Shown one piece after another: positions 14,863-25,299 of a stretch of 27,316 nucleotides of DNA. Within the stretch, counting starts at the first letter, position 1. Each line of letters begins with the position of its first letter. Source of the stretch: Promethearchaeota archaeon (GTDB lineage: Archaea > Asgardarchaeota > Lokiarchaeia > Sigynarchaeales > SOKP01); assembly GCA_016839635.1 (NCBI GenBank), contig JAEOTV010000291.1, positions 1 through 27,316 on the forward strand. The letters are read 5' to 3'. Position numbers and translations under genes: made by a program. The notes beneath the pieces were generated by a model. It was not told the DNA's origin and searched no databases. It worked only from the letters and a program-made list of their open reading frames with translations.

Positions 14863-15882
14863 TTAAATCAATCTTTTTCTTTTCCAGTTCTTCAAATCAT
14901 CTTTAGAATAACCCAGTAACCTACAGTAAATTTCTTCATTATTTGCACCGAATTCAGGTCCTGAATTCTCAACTGACCCTACAGTATCGGAGAATTTAAT
15001 TAAACGATTAGGTATCGTAGCTTTTCCAACATCCCACTTAGAGAAGTCAAATTGGTCACACAGCATCCCTCTTTCTTTGAGATTTGGATGGTTATGAACT
15101 TCATCAATGGTTAAAACTTTACCGCATGGAATTCTTACGGATTCTAGCTGTAGTATAGCTTCTTCTCGTGTTAAATTTCCACTCCACTGTTCAATAATAT
15201 TATCTAATTCCTCTATATGATCAAACCGTTTTATAATATTATCGAGTCTTGGATCTTTTAGGAGTTCAGGTTTTTTTAATACATCGTTTACTATCCGTTG
15301 GAATTGATTCTCTGTAAGAGTCGTTAAAACAATCAAGCCATCTTTACAGTGATATTGGTTGTAAATTGGTAAGAACTTCGCCGTTAAATCGATATGTTGA
15401 GCTCTTGGAATAAACTCCTTTGCTTGAGCTCTAATGTTTATGGCGAACATTATATCATGCATTGAAATATCAATAAATTGACCGTTCCCTGTTCTTTCTC
15501 GATGATATAGTGCTTGACTTATTCCAATTGCAGCAATATGTCCTGCTGTATAATCTGCTATAGGTAATCTTGGTGGTCCTTCCTTAAAGCCTAAAGCATC
15601 GAGAATTCCTGCTTGAGCTTGAATGATTATATCAAACGCGGTTTTTTGAGTATATCGTTCTAATCCTTCATTTCCGTAACCTGATATTTTTGCGTATATT
15701 AATCGAGGGTTAATTTCTTTCAACACTTCATATCCCAACCCCCATTTTTCCATTGTTCCTTTCACAAAATTCTCTACAAGAACATCTGACTTTTCCACTA
15801 ATCTTTTAAATATCTCTTTAGCCTCTTCTTTTCTTAAATCGAGCGAAATTGATTTCTTCCCTCTATTTAAAATGGAGAACAA
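14863..15882 (-). CDS. CoA-transferase family III (CaiB/BaiF type), body of a 5'-frameshifted gene
   Basis: A 339-residue open frame covering most of a family III CoA-transferase, which moves CoA between acyl groups via an aspartyl-CoA intermediate. Family features: SILNRGKKSISLDL (residues 3-16), VLVENFVKGTMEKWGLG, INPRLIYAKISGYG, the probable catalytic Asp110 in LPIADYTAGH, then YHRERTGNGQFIDISM, and a C-terminal VRIPCGKVLTIDEV segment. The normal family N-terminus (about 60 residues) is missing from this frame; it is encoded just upstream in other frames (15883-16084). TTG at 15882 is therefore only the first available start codon in the open frame and probably not a native start. Together the pieces give about 400 residues, the family's usual length. 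Substrate unknown; neighbours also handle acyl-CoAs. Confidence 0.85.
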   Translation of the reverse strand: MFSILNRGKKSISLDLRKEEAKEIFKRLVEKSDVLVENFVKGTMEKWGLGYEVLKEINPRLIYAKISGYGNEGLERYTQKTAFDIIIQAQAGILDALGFKEGPPRLPIADYTAGHIAAIGISQALYHRERTGNGQFIDISMHDIMFAINIRAQAKEFIPRAQHIDLTAKFLPIYNQYHCKDGLIVLTTLTENQFQRIVNDVLKKPELLKDPRLDNIIKRFDHIEELDNIIEQWSGNLTREEAILQLESVRIPCGKVLTIDEVHNHPNLKERGMLCDQFDFSKWDVGKATIPNRLIKFSDTVGSVENSGPEFGANNEEIYCRLLGYSKDDLKNWKRKRLI

Positions 15883-16084
15883 CGGAAATATAGTTTTATC
15901 ATAAAGAACAAATAAACGGAATGCTTCTCCAAAGGGCGGAGGTTATAGTTTGGACTGCGAATTGCACTCAAATTTCTACCTTTATTACACTTGCCCCTTG
16001 ATCAGCAAAAAATGTACTAGACCAGGGACCGGAAATAAATTGTGAGCAGTCGAGAATCTTTAGATCTTCAAAAATTTTAACCAT
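15883..16084 (-). pseudogene. Detached N-terminus of the family III CoA-transferase (two apparent frameshifts)
   Basis: From ATG at 16084 the minus strand reads MVKIFEDLKILDCSQFISGP and on to DQGASVIKVEI, the classic CaiB/BaiF N-terminus, then meets TGA at 15968-15970. The next homologous piece, SAIRSPNYN, is in a second frame, and PPPFGEAFRLFVLYDKTIF in a third, which is the frame of the 339-residue body. One missing base near 15965-15970 and one missing C in the CC before TCCGCCC (about 15940) would restore a single frame. This is either a decaying gene or assembly errors. Confidence 0.8.
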
Positions 16085-16160
16085 GAAATTTTAGAATTAA
16101 AAATTTTTAAAATACTTTTTTACATAATTAACTCGTCCAAGTATTTCTTGAATATAAAAT

Positions 16161-17087
16161 TTAAGCAAAACTTAACTCATAGAGTTTTTTATTATGCTTC
16201 ATATCAGTTTTTACATTTTTTACAATTTCAAACATATCATCTGTGAGCCTTTTCATTTCATTTTTCGCGGCACTAGCATGTCCTGATAAAGCTATTCTCC
16301 CAAAGTCAGAATTAAGTAGGTTAAGAAGCTTTTTCCTTACTAGAGATAAGGGAATCTTAGTAAGTAGTTTAAATTTTTTAGGAAGAATAGGGAAACCCAA
16401 CTCTTTTAATGTGTTAATAAATTCTCGAAATCCTTGAAGAGCTAAATTAATGAGTTCTTTATCTGTTCCAAGCGTTTTATTGCGTTTTTTTGCAGCATAA
16501 CCTCCCATAGCTAATGGACTTATTAAAGCCATATGAGTTTTTAACCATGCATCTATATTTTCACTTATATCGACTTTGATTCCTGAATTTGTAAATACTC
16601 TTTCAATATTTTTCAATCGATCAGATTTTTTTCCATCAAGTTCCCCCACATATAATATAGCATCATCTACATAGGCAGCAATAATCTTATATTCTTCCCT
16701 ATATCCGCCAGGTCCTCCAAATCCAAGTATAATTCTACTCTTTTCAATACTATTTAAATATTCAGTTGCACCTGATGGGTTATTTCCTGTAAAAATTACT
16801 ATTGGACTGATATTCTCTTTTATAATAGGCAATATTTGACTGACTTGTTGTCGTTGCATGATAACTAGAATCACATCGTATAGATCTTCTTTATTTAGTT
16901 TATCAACAAGATTGATATCAGTTTTGTATATTTTATGAAAAATATCATCTTGAATAATCAATCCATGGTTTTTTAAATCGTCTAAACGTTTCCCTCTAGC
17001 TAGGATTGAAACATCATTTCCACCACTTTTAAGTTTATAAGCAAATATGCTACCTATTACGCCCGCTCCATAAACTAATATTTTAAT
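16161..17087 (-). CDS. Ketopantoate reductase-like (ApbA/PanE family) dehydrogenase with ATT start
   Basis: A 308-residue NAD(P)-dependent dehydrogenase of the ketopantoate-reductase family when read from ATT at 17087. The N-terminus (start)KILVYGAGVIGSIFAYKL carries the Rossmann GxGxxG, and NDVSILARGKRLDDL follows as expected. The central LGFGGPGG lies near the end of the first domain. The C-domain has AWLKTHMALISPLA, matching the segment with the catalytic lysine, and SGHASAAKNEMKRL in the place of the family's substrate-binding helix, somewhat diverged. No in-frame ATG, GTG or TTG occurs before the Rossmann motif; the first is TTG at 16961, which would delete it. AAGGTGA lies 6 nt before the ATT. 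Because the C-domain is diverged and there are CoA-metabolism neighbours, the substrate may not be ketopantoate. Confidence 0.82.
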   Translation of the reverse strand: MKILVYGAGVIGSIFAYKLKSGGNDVSILARGKRLDDLKNHGLIIQDDIFHKIYKTDINLVDKLNKEDLYDVILVIMQRQQVSQILPIIKENISPIVIFTGNNPSGATEYLNSIEKSRIILGFGGPGGYREEYKIIAAYVDDAILYVGELDGKKSDRLKNIERVFTNSGIKVDISENIDAWLKTHMALISPLAMGGYAAKKRNKTLGTDKELINLALQGFREFINTLKELGFPILPKKFKLLTKIPLSLVRKKLLNLLNSDFGRIALSGHASAAKNEMKRLTDDMFEIVKNVKTDMKHNKKLYELSFA

Positions 17088-17093
17088 AATTTT

Positions 17094-17100
17094 TCACCTT
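17094..17100 (-). promoter_or_regulatory. Shine-Dalgarno supporting an ATT start
   Basis: AAGGTGA on the minus strand, 6 nt before the ATT codon at 17087, similar in sequence and spacing to the SD of the AOR gene at 571-577. This supports initiation at the ATT codon. Confidence 0.6.
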
Positions 17101-17389
17101 AAAAATCAAATTTTTTTTGTCTAATTATTAATATGTAAAATTTATATTTAAATTTAGTCACACCTAATTTATCAGAAACAATCATTTAAAAATGGGGCCA
17201 ATAGTTCTAAATTATCAAATAATAAGAAGGAATTTAGGATATTTATTTATCTATATGAATAGTTATAATTAATAAACAAATTCAAACAATAAATAGAAAA
17301 AAAGCAATAATTAGCTTCTTTTATATGAATTTAGATTTAAAAATTTAGGTTTTAAAATCATGTAATATTTTACGATACAAGGAAGTAGT
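17101..17389. other. Intergenic region between divergent dehydrogenase and acyl-CoA synthetase genes
   Basis: About 290-300 bp, very AT-rich, expected to hold both promoters. I see no ORF with coding character (the longest ATG frame is about 26 codons) and no structural RNA. AAGGAAGTAGT just before 17390 is a usable ribosome-binding site for the downstream gene. Confidence 0.5.
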
Positions 17390-18871
17390 ATGAATGAAAC
17401 TCACTTTTTACATGGATTTTTGAATCCAAAAAGCATTGCCATTTATGGAGCTAATAACAAAGGTAATTCTTTAGCTGGGCTTCAAATAATGAATCTTATT
17501 AAGTCTAGCTATGAAGGTAAAGTATTTCCAATACATCTAAAGTTAGAGTCTGTAATGGGATTTAAAGCTTTTAAATCAATTGCAGACGTTCCAGAGATCC
17601 CCGACCTAGTAGTAATTGTTCTTCCAGCTAAATTAGTTCCTCAAATTTTTAGAGAATGTGGAGAAAAAGGAGTAAAAAGAATAGTCTTGATTTCTGGAGG
17701 TTTCCGTGAATTAATAGGAGAACATAAAAATTCACTCACAGAAGAAATAAATGATATTGCAAAAGGATATGGGATAAGATTTATTGGTCCTAATTGTTTG
17801 GGTGTCTATAATAATTGGTATGGGCCAGAAGAAGAAAATAAATCCTTTAATATCTTTATTTGGGAAAATCTCAAAAGAAGTAAATTTTCAGTTGTTTCTC
17901 AATCAGGTACCCTTTCTTGCCACATTTGGTATGATCCTGAGAATTTAGATTTAGGTTTGAGTAGATCTTTATCTGTGGGAAATGAAGCAAATATTGATAT
18001 AGTAGATTGTTTAGAGTACTATAAGGATGATGAGTATACTGAAATAATTGGATTATATATTGAAGAGATGAAAAGGGGTCGAGAATTTTTAGAATTAGCA
18101 AAAGAAATTACTCCAAAAAAACCCATTATCGCAATTTATGTTGGAGGTTCTAAGGCAGGTAATCGTGCATTACAGAGTCATACGGGGGCTTTAGCAGGGA
18201 ATTCTAAAGTATATGAAGGTATTTTTAAAGAGACAGGCATTATCAAAACAGATTACGTTCAAGAATTTTTAGACATAGCTCTAATATTTTCAAGAGGGAT
18301 AACCCCTAAGGGTAGACGAATTGGTATTATAACAAACTCAGGAGGTCCGGGCGCGATGGTCGCTAATAATGCTGAAAAACATGGTTTAATTGTTCCAGAA
18401 TTTTCAAATACTCTACAAAAAGAATTAAAAAGTATTTTACCTCCAACTGCGAGCTTCAAAAATCCAGTGGATTCTACATTTGACATGAACTTACCATACT
18501 TTTACATTACTTTACCTGAATTATTAATGAAATCAGGAGAAATAGATGCGATAATTCAATATGGAGTGGTTGGATTCCAAGAAGTCTTAGACGAATATCT
18601 CAAATATGATCAAATAGTAAAACACGCTGAATTTCAACATCAACCAGATGAATTTGTTGATGAGTTAGCTCAGAAATTACTCCAGCCAACAATGAAAAAT
18701 TCTCAGAAATATAGTATACCAATATTGTATGTTAATCCAATGAATTTTAATAGCCCATGGTCTAAAAGACTCAGAAATAACGGAGCTATTCTTTTTAGAT
18801 TATGGGATAGACCCGTAAATGCTCTTGCAAAAGTGTGTGAGTATGTAAAGTATAGAAAACAATTTTCCTAA
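17390..18871 (+). CDS. ADP-forming acyl-CoA synthetase, alpha-subunit type (CoA-binding/succinyl-CoA ligase-like)
   Basis: A 493-residue protein of the NDP-forming acyl-CoA synthetase superfamily, which in archaea makes ATP from acyl-CoA or, in reverse, activates acids. Residues 7-140 are the CoA-binding Rossmann domain (NPKSIAIYGANN, VIVLPAKLVPQIF, GIRFIGPNCLGV). Residues 165-300 form a ligase-CoA domain with SVVSQSGTLS, SVGNEANIDIVDCLEYY and the phospho-histidine motif LQSHTGALAG (His264). Residues 305-490 form a second ligase-CoA domain (GIITNSGGPGAMVANN, NPVDSTFDM). There is no ATP-grasp domain in the protein and no beta-subunit gene in the window, so the partner must be elsewhere if this is a working two-subunit enzyme. 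ATG start with AAGGAAG upstream. Acid specificity is not predictable. Confidence 0.9.
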   Translation: MNETHFLHGFLNPKSIAIYGANNKGNSLAGLQIMNLIKSSYEGKVFPIHLKLESVMGFKAFKSIADVPEIPDLVVIVLPAKLVPQIFRECGEKGVKRIVLISGGFRELIGEHKNSLTEEINDIAKGYGIRFIGPNCLGVYNNWYGPEEENKSFNIFIWENLKRSKFSVVSQSGTLSCHIWYDPENLDLGLSRSLSVGNEANIDIVDCLEYYKDDEYTEIIGLYIEEMKRGREFLELAKEITPKKPIIAIYVGGSKAGNRALQSHTGALAGNSKVYEGIFKETGIIKTDYVQEFLDIALIFSRGITPKGRRIGIITNSGGPGAMVANNAEKHGLIVPEFSNTLQKELKSILPPTASFKNPVDSTFDMNLPYFYITLPELLMKSGEIDAIIQYGVVGFQEVLDEYLKYDQIVKHAEFQHQPDEFVDELAQKLLQPTMKNSQKYSIPILYVNPMNFNSPWSKRLRNNGAILFRLWDRPVNALAKVCEYVKYRKQFS

Positions 18872-19022
18872 TCCCATTTATGCTTTAAAAAAAGAATTTT
18901 CGGATTTTTAAATAAAGTCAAATCTTAAAAAAAGAATTCTAAAAATAGTTATTTGAAAAAAAACAATTTAAAGTATTGTTTTATTACACGAAATACCAAA
19001 TTAATGTAATCAAAATCAAGTC

Positions 19023-21020
19023 GTGAAGAATATGAGTGATGAGAGAAAAAAACTTTGGGAACCATCTAAAAAATGGTTAAAAAACGCAGAAGTAACTCGC
19101 TTTATCAAATTTGTTAATAAAGAATACGGTCAAAATATAAAAGGTGGCAACGAATTATATAAATGGTCCGTTGAGGAGATTCCCGATTTTTGGGATGCTA
19201 TGTGGAAATTTTCTGGTATTATATCTTCTCAACCATACGATAAAGTTGTTGAAGATTTAGGCGTATTTCCTGGTACAAAATGGTTCCCTGGAGTTAAACT
19301 AAATTTTGCTGAAAATCTTCTAAAGTATAAAGACGATCAATTAGCTTTTATATTTCAAGGTGAAACCAAAGTTTCAAAACAGATGACTTACGAGGAATTA
19401 AACAAGATAGTAGCTCGTTTAGCAAAATCCCTTAAAGATATGGGAATTAAGACAGGTGATCGGGTTGTATCTTATATTCCAAATCTTATTGAAACACCAA
19501 TTGCTATGTTAGCAACTACTGCTATTGGAGCGATATGGGCTTCTTGTGGTGCTGAACTTCAATCAAGTGCAGTCATAGATAGATTTGGTCAAATTGAGCC
19601 AAAAGTACTATTTACCGTTGATGGTTATTTTTATAGAGAGAAAATTTTTGATATTAAAGATAATATAAAAGCAGTTGTAGAATCAATCCCTTCAATAGAA
19701 AAAGTAGTTGTTGTTTCTTACATCTCTGATGGTAAAGCGGATATTAGTAGTATACCTAAAGCAGTAAATTGGGAAGATTTCATGGCAAAAGATGATGAGA
19801 TTAAGTTAGAGTTTGAACAATTACCATTTAGTCATCCTATATATATAATGTTCTCATCAGGTACAACAGGAAAACCAAAATGCATGGTTCAAAGCGGAGG
19901 AGGTGTTCTTATAAATCATTTAAAAGAACTTATCCTATCAACAGATTGTAAACGAAGCGATGTTATTAATTATATAACAGCACCATCTTGGATGATGTGG
20001 AATTGGTTAATTAGTGCGCTAGCTGTTGGTGCAACCATCTTCCTATATGATGGTAATCCCCTTTATCCAGATCCTCTTAGATTTTTCGAATTAATAGAGA
20101 AACATAAAATTACAATTTTTGGAACTAGCGCTGCTTATATTCATTACTTAATGGGGCTCGGAGTTAAACCTGCTGAAAAATATGATTTATCTTCGTTAAG
20201 AGAGATATCACAAACAGCATCAACACTCTCTCCTGAGGGATTTGAATATGTATACAAAGAAATTAAGAAAGATCTCTTTTTCAATTCAATCAGTGGGGGT
20301 ACAGATATTAATGGATGTTTCGCTGGAGCAATACCTATCCTTCCAGTATATTCTGGTGAACTTCAAGGGCGTGCGTTAGCAATGAAAGTAGAAGCATATA
20401 CAGATAAAGCTGAACCTGTTGAAGATGAACAAGCAGAACTTATATGTGAAGCAGCTGCTCCTTCCATGCCAGTCTATTTCTGGGGTGATGATGATAACAT
20501 GACAAAATATAAAACTGCTTATTTCAATCACTTTAAAGATGCAGGTAAAAATGTATGGAGACATGGGGATTATATTGTCATACATAGTGATACAGGTGGG
20601 ATTACATTCTGGGGACGATCTGATGCTGTACTTAAACCCTCAGGCGTTAGAATTGGTACTGCTGAAATTTATAATGTAGTTGAGCAACTCCCTGAAGTCG
20701 CGGACTCTTTAGTTATAGGTCAAAAATGGGAAGGCGATACTCGTATTGTCATGTTTATACTTTTAAATGAAGGATATGAATTAACCGATGAATTAAAAAC
20801 TAAGATCCGACAAACACTTAGAGAAAAAACTTCACCTAGACATGTTCCTAAACTCATTTTTCAAGCACCAGCAGATGGAATCCCCTATACATTCAGTAAT
20901 AAAAAAGTTGAGATTGCGGTAACTAAAATCATCCATGGGATACCCGTAGCGAATCGAGGTGCTCTCAGGAATCCAGATTCCCTCGATTATTATATGGAAA
21001 TGAAGGATAAACTTCAATAA
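19023..21020 (+). CDS. Acetoacetyl-CoA synthetase (acetoacetate-CoA ligase)
   Basis: A 665-residue AMP-forming acyl-CoA synthetase. It has the long N-terminal extension typical of acetoacetyl-CoA synthetases (LWEPSKKWLKNAEVTRFIKF; WSVEEIPDFWDAMWKFSGI; WFPGVKLNFAENLL). The ATP-binding P-loop MFSSGTTGKPKCMV (about 276-289) is intact. So are NSISGGTDINGCFAG, the adenylate motif WRHGDYIV with FWGRSDAVLKPSGVRIGTAEIY, and the C-terminal KKVEIAVTKIIHG that supplies the catalytic lysine. Acetoacetyl-CoA synthetase converts acetoacetate, ATP and CoA to acetoacetyl-CoA. GTG at 19023 is chosen as the start; ATG three codons later is equally possible. Upstream on the same strand is the ADP-forming synthetase, 151 nt away, so they are probably separately transcribed. 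A strong oligo-T terminator follows. Confidence 0.93.
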   Translation: MKNMSDERKKLWEPSKKWLKNAEVTRFIKFVNKEYGQNIKGGNELYKWSVEEIPDFWDAMWKFSGIISSQPYDKVVEDLGVFPGTKWFPGVKLNFAENLLKYKDDQLAFIFQGETKVSKQMTYEELNKIVARLAKSLKDMGIKTGDRVVSYIPNLIETPIAMLATTAIGAIWASCGAELQSSAVIDRFGQIEPKVLFTVDGYFYREKIFDIKDNIKAVVESIPSIEKVVVVSYISDGKADISSIPKAVNWEDFMAKDDEIKLEFEQLPFSHPIYIMFSSGTTGKPKCMVQSGGGVLINHLKELILSTDCKRSDVINYITAPSWMMWNWLISALAVGATIFLYDGNPLYPDPLRFFELIEKHKITIFGTSAAYIHYLMGLGVKPAEKYDLSSLREISQTASTLSPEGFEYVYKEIKKDLFFNSISGGTDINGCFAGAIPILPVYSGELQGRALAMKVEAYTDKAEPVEDEQAELICEAAAPSMPVYFWGDDDNMTKYKTAYFNHFKDAGKNVWRHGDYIVIHSDTGGITFWGRSDAVLKPSGVRIGTAEIYNVVEQLPEVADSLVIGQKWEGDTRIVMFILLNEGYELTDELKTKIRQTLREKTSPRHVPKLIFQAPADGIPYTFSNKKVEIAVTKIIHGIPVANRGALRNPDSLDYYMEMKDKLQ

Positions 21021-21044
21021 TTTTTTTCTTTTTTTCTTTATTTT
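21021..21044 (+). terminator. Oligo-T terminator after acetoacetyl-CoA synthetase
   Basis: An almost pure pyrimidine tract (T7-C-T7-C-T3 and on) begins directly after the TAA stop; typical archaeal U-tract terminator. Confidence 0.65.
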
Positions 21045-21092
21045 AAGATTAGAATGTAGTAGAATTTACAAAAAGGATGAGTAGTAAGGTAA

Positions 21093-21536
21093 ATGGATCT
21101 ATTTGATTGGATTTTTATAATTTCGAGTTTGGTTTTTTTCTCGTCTATAATTTCTGTATTTATATTAAAGGCCAATGACAAAGAAGATAAGGTGAAAGTA
21201 TTTGGAATCATTCTTTTCATCATGATTTTTCCTATTATCTTAGTTAAGATTAATTATATCATTGTGGGAAGAGATGGAAGATTCATAATCTTTCTTAGTT
21301 TAATCCTCATTTACTTAGTGTTAGAATTTTTGCTTGACCAGGTTTTCAAGATTGATTTTCGCTCAAAAACAAGCCGACATGTTCCTTATATTATTGTTGA
21401 TTGGGCAGCTTGTTTTTCATTTCTGTTTGGTGCCCTAAGACTTGATTATACTTGGGGATGGATTGTATCCTTCTTTTTCTTTGCATTTATAGCTGCCTTG
21501 ATATACAACATAGATAGGCGCAGAAGAAGGAAATAA
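21093..21536 (+). CDS. Small four-helix membrane protein, unknown function
   Basis: A 147-residue protein with ATG start preceded by AAGGTAA. Four or five hydrophobic segments are visible: about 5-25 (LFDWIFIISSLVFFSSIISV), 36-57 (FGIILFIMIFPIILVKINYII), 63-84 (RFIIFLSLILIYLVLEFLL), 98-115 (YIIVDWAACFSFLFGAL) and 119-138 (YTWGWIVSFFFFAFIAALIY). A strongly basic C-terminus (DRRRRRK) marks the cytoplasmic side. No catalytic or transport motif is recognised. It may be read through from its own promoter, as it follows a terminator. Confidence 0.72.
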   Translation: MDLFDWIFIISSLVFFSSIISVFILKANDKEDKVKVFGIILFIMIFPIILVKINYIIVGRDGRFIIFLSLILIYLVLEFLLDQVFKIDFRSKTSRHVPYIIVDWAACFSFLFGALRLDYTWGWIVSFFFFAFIAALIYNIDRRRRRK

Positions 21537-21585
21537 TATATATTTTTTTCATTAATTTTATTTAATTAATTAGTCAAAAGGATAC

Positions 21586-22254
21586 CTATTGAAAATCGTT
21601 ATTTTTTCTAACCATATACCACATATTAATATCAAAATGAGGTAATGTAATCTCTTTCATCACTTCAAATCCACATTTTTTATAAAAAATTACATTCCCT
21701 TCTGTTTGTGTCTCGAAATATATGGGTAATCCTTGATTTTCTGCCATTTCTATGAGTGCTCTTAACAATTTTCCTCCAAACCCCTTTCTTTGATTTTTTT
21801 GTGATACTCCAAGAACAGCGAGATAGATATGTGGATGTATATCAAAGATTTTCTTCTCTTCGTCTAGGACTTTTAGAGCTTCTACCGTTTTCTTATCGAA
21901 CTTTTTTCGAACTTTCATGACAGGAATAATTGCCCCGCTTCGAATCATAGGCCAAGCGGTCATAATTGCATGTTTACTGGGAAGTATAGCCATAATGCCT
22001 TCAAATTTCTCAGATGTAGCATAAACACTACCATATCTTAGACAATATCTTATGAACATTTCATAGCATGTGTCAATTTCCTCCCCTTCAAGACCCCAAG
22101 CTTCCATAAGTGGATCTTTAGAAAAGGCATCCCCTAAAACCTTACTAACTTCTCTAAGTTCTTTTTTACTTATTAGATATAGGTTATCAAGCAAATTATT
22201 TTCTTGTCTTATATCAACAATAGCTTTATTTTTTAATTCAGCCATTTTAATCAT
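21586..22254 (-). CDS. GNAT-family N-acetyltransferase
   Basis: A 222-residue acetyltransferase of the GNAT superfamily that transfers an acetyl group from acetyl-CoA to an unidentified amine. Motif A, the acetyl-CoA pyrophosphate loop, is clear: YLAVLGVSQKNQRKGFGGKL (about 143-162, with Q/R-x-x-G-x-G). Motif B follows as LPIYFETQTEGNVIFYKKCG (about 175-194), and GFEV. The N-terminal helix REVSKVLGDAFSKDPLMEAW is typical of the FR47-like and aminoglycoside-type subgroup (F-x-x-DP). ATG at 22254; a second ATG three codons on is possible. It converges with the membrane protein gene at 21093-21536. Confidence 0.88.
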   Translation of the reverse strand: MIKMAELKNKAIVDIRQENNLLDNLYLISKKELREVSKVLGDAFSKDPLMEAWGLEGEEIDTCYEMFIRYCLRYGSVYATSEKFEGIMAILPSKHAIMTAWPMIRSGAIIPVMKVRKKFDKKTVEALKVLDEEKKIFDIHPHIYLAVLGVSQKNQRKGFGGKLLRALIEMAENQGLPIYFETQTEGNVIFYKKCGFEVMKEITLPHFDINMWYMVRKNNDFQ

Positions 22255-22326
22255 TATTGACTTTTTTTATGCTAATATAATTATTTTTTTTCTAAAATTA
22301 AAATGATCTAGAGCCCAATTTCTATG

Positions 22327-22360
22327 AAAAAAATAAAAAATACTAAAAAAGGAAAAAAAA
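22327..22360 (-). terminator. Oligo-T terminator after katG
   Basis: On the minus strand, downstream of the katG stop, four T runs of 6-8 follow each other (A runs on the plus strand at 22327-22333, 22335-22340, 22345-22350 and 22353-22360). Confidence 0.5.
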
Positions 22361-22412
22361 TTTTTAAAAATAATTTTTTTAAACTATCACCTTGGACTCA
22401 ATTCCCAATCCT

Positions 22413-24620
<2,208 letters not shown>

Positions 24621-24665
24621 CTACCATAATTAATTTTGGTTGCATTATCTATACAAGAATACCTA

Positions 24666-24674
24666 GTATATATG
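24666..24674 (-). promoter_or_regulatory. Putative TATA box of katG
   Basis: CATATATAC on the minus strand, 52 nt before the katG ATG, giving a predicted transcription start near 24643. It lies just downstream (in katG orientation) of the inverted repeat at 24684-24708. An archaeal-type promoter in front of a bacterial-type gene implies local adaptation. Confidence 0.4.
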
Positions 24675-24683
24675 TGAATATTT

Positions 24684-24708
24684 AATGATTTATTATACAA
24701 TAATCATT
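24684..24708. promoter_or_regulatory. Candidate PerR/Fur operator between katG and its regulator
   Basis: A perfect inverted repeat: AATGATT, 11 nt, AATCATT (24684-24690 and 24702-24708). The half-sites resemble the GATAAT/ATTATC-type arms of Fur-family boxes, and total length (25 bp) is in their range. It lies between the divergent katG and Fur-family genes, next to the katG TATA box. AT-rich sequence gives chance palindromes, so confidence is moderate. Confidence 0.45.
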
Positions 24709-24801
24709 CTTATATAATAATTAATATCAAACAGTAACCATTATTAATATAGATTATGAGTTATTCTAAAAACACTTTAAAATATAAAACTATTCAATTA
24801 A

Positions 24802-25236
24802 ATGATTGATTTGGATATTCAAGAATTAATTACAACATTTAAAAAAAAAGGATATAAAGTAACAACTCAACGTTTAGCAATATGTAAATTCATCCTCAGC
24901 AGGAATGATCATCCAACAGCAGAGGTAATATATCAAGAATTGAGAAAAGAATATCCAACGATAAGTTTGGGTACAATTTATAAAACTTTGCATCTTTTAA
25001 AAGAATTTAGCTTAATACAAGAATTAGGGTTCAATGAAGGAAGTATAAGATATGATCCAGATATGGAACTCCATATAAATATGGTATGTTTGAAGTGTGG
25101 TAAAATATATGATTACAAGGCCGGTAATGTTAAAAAATTATGGAATACAATTATTTCAGATATCGGAATAAAACCTAAAGGGCAAAGAATTGATTTGTAC
25201 CATGAATGTGATGATTGTAATGAAAATGATAAATAA
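24802..25236 (+). CDS. Fur-family metalloregulator (PerR-like)
   Basis: A 144-residue Fur superfamily repressor. The N-terminal winged helix is clear (GYKVTTQRLAICKFI; HPTAEVIYQELRKEYPTISLGTIYKTLHLLKEFSLI, about residues 16-75). The C-terminal dimerisation and metal domain has YDPDMELHINMVC, with Asp and two His residues in the place of the PerR regulatory Fe/Mn site, followed by the structural zinc cysteines CLKCG and, near the end, CDDC. Two CxxC pairs are the PerR/Zur/Fur zinc knot. Divergence from katG favours a peroxide-sensing PerR role, binding the intergenic inverted repeat; Fur or Zur functions cannot be excluded from sequence. ATG start; no strong Shine-Dalgarno, so a short-leader mRNA is possible. 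Confidence 0.92.
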   Translation: MIDLDIQELITTFKKKGYKVTTQRLAICKFILSRNDHPTAEVIYQELRKEYPTISLGTIYKTLHLLKEFSLIQELGFNEGSIRYDPDMELHINMVCLKCGKIYDYKAGNVKKLWNTIISDIGIKPKGQRIDLYHECDDCNENDK

Positions 25237-25299
25237 TTTTATTTAGTTATTTTAATGAACAAAACTATTATGTAAGACTAAAAATTTAATGTAATAGCA

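Noticed and set aside
17190..17290. Short ATG frame (about 26 codons) in the gap before the acyl-CoA synthetase
   Set aside because: No ribosome-binding site, no motif and composition like intergenic DNA.
18884..18944. Direct repeat TTAAAAAAAGAATT occurring twice between the two synthetase genes
   Set aside because: Low-complexity A/T sequence of this length is expected by chance here; no flanking mobile-element features.
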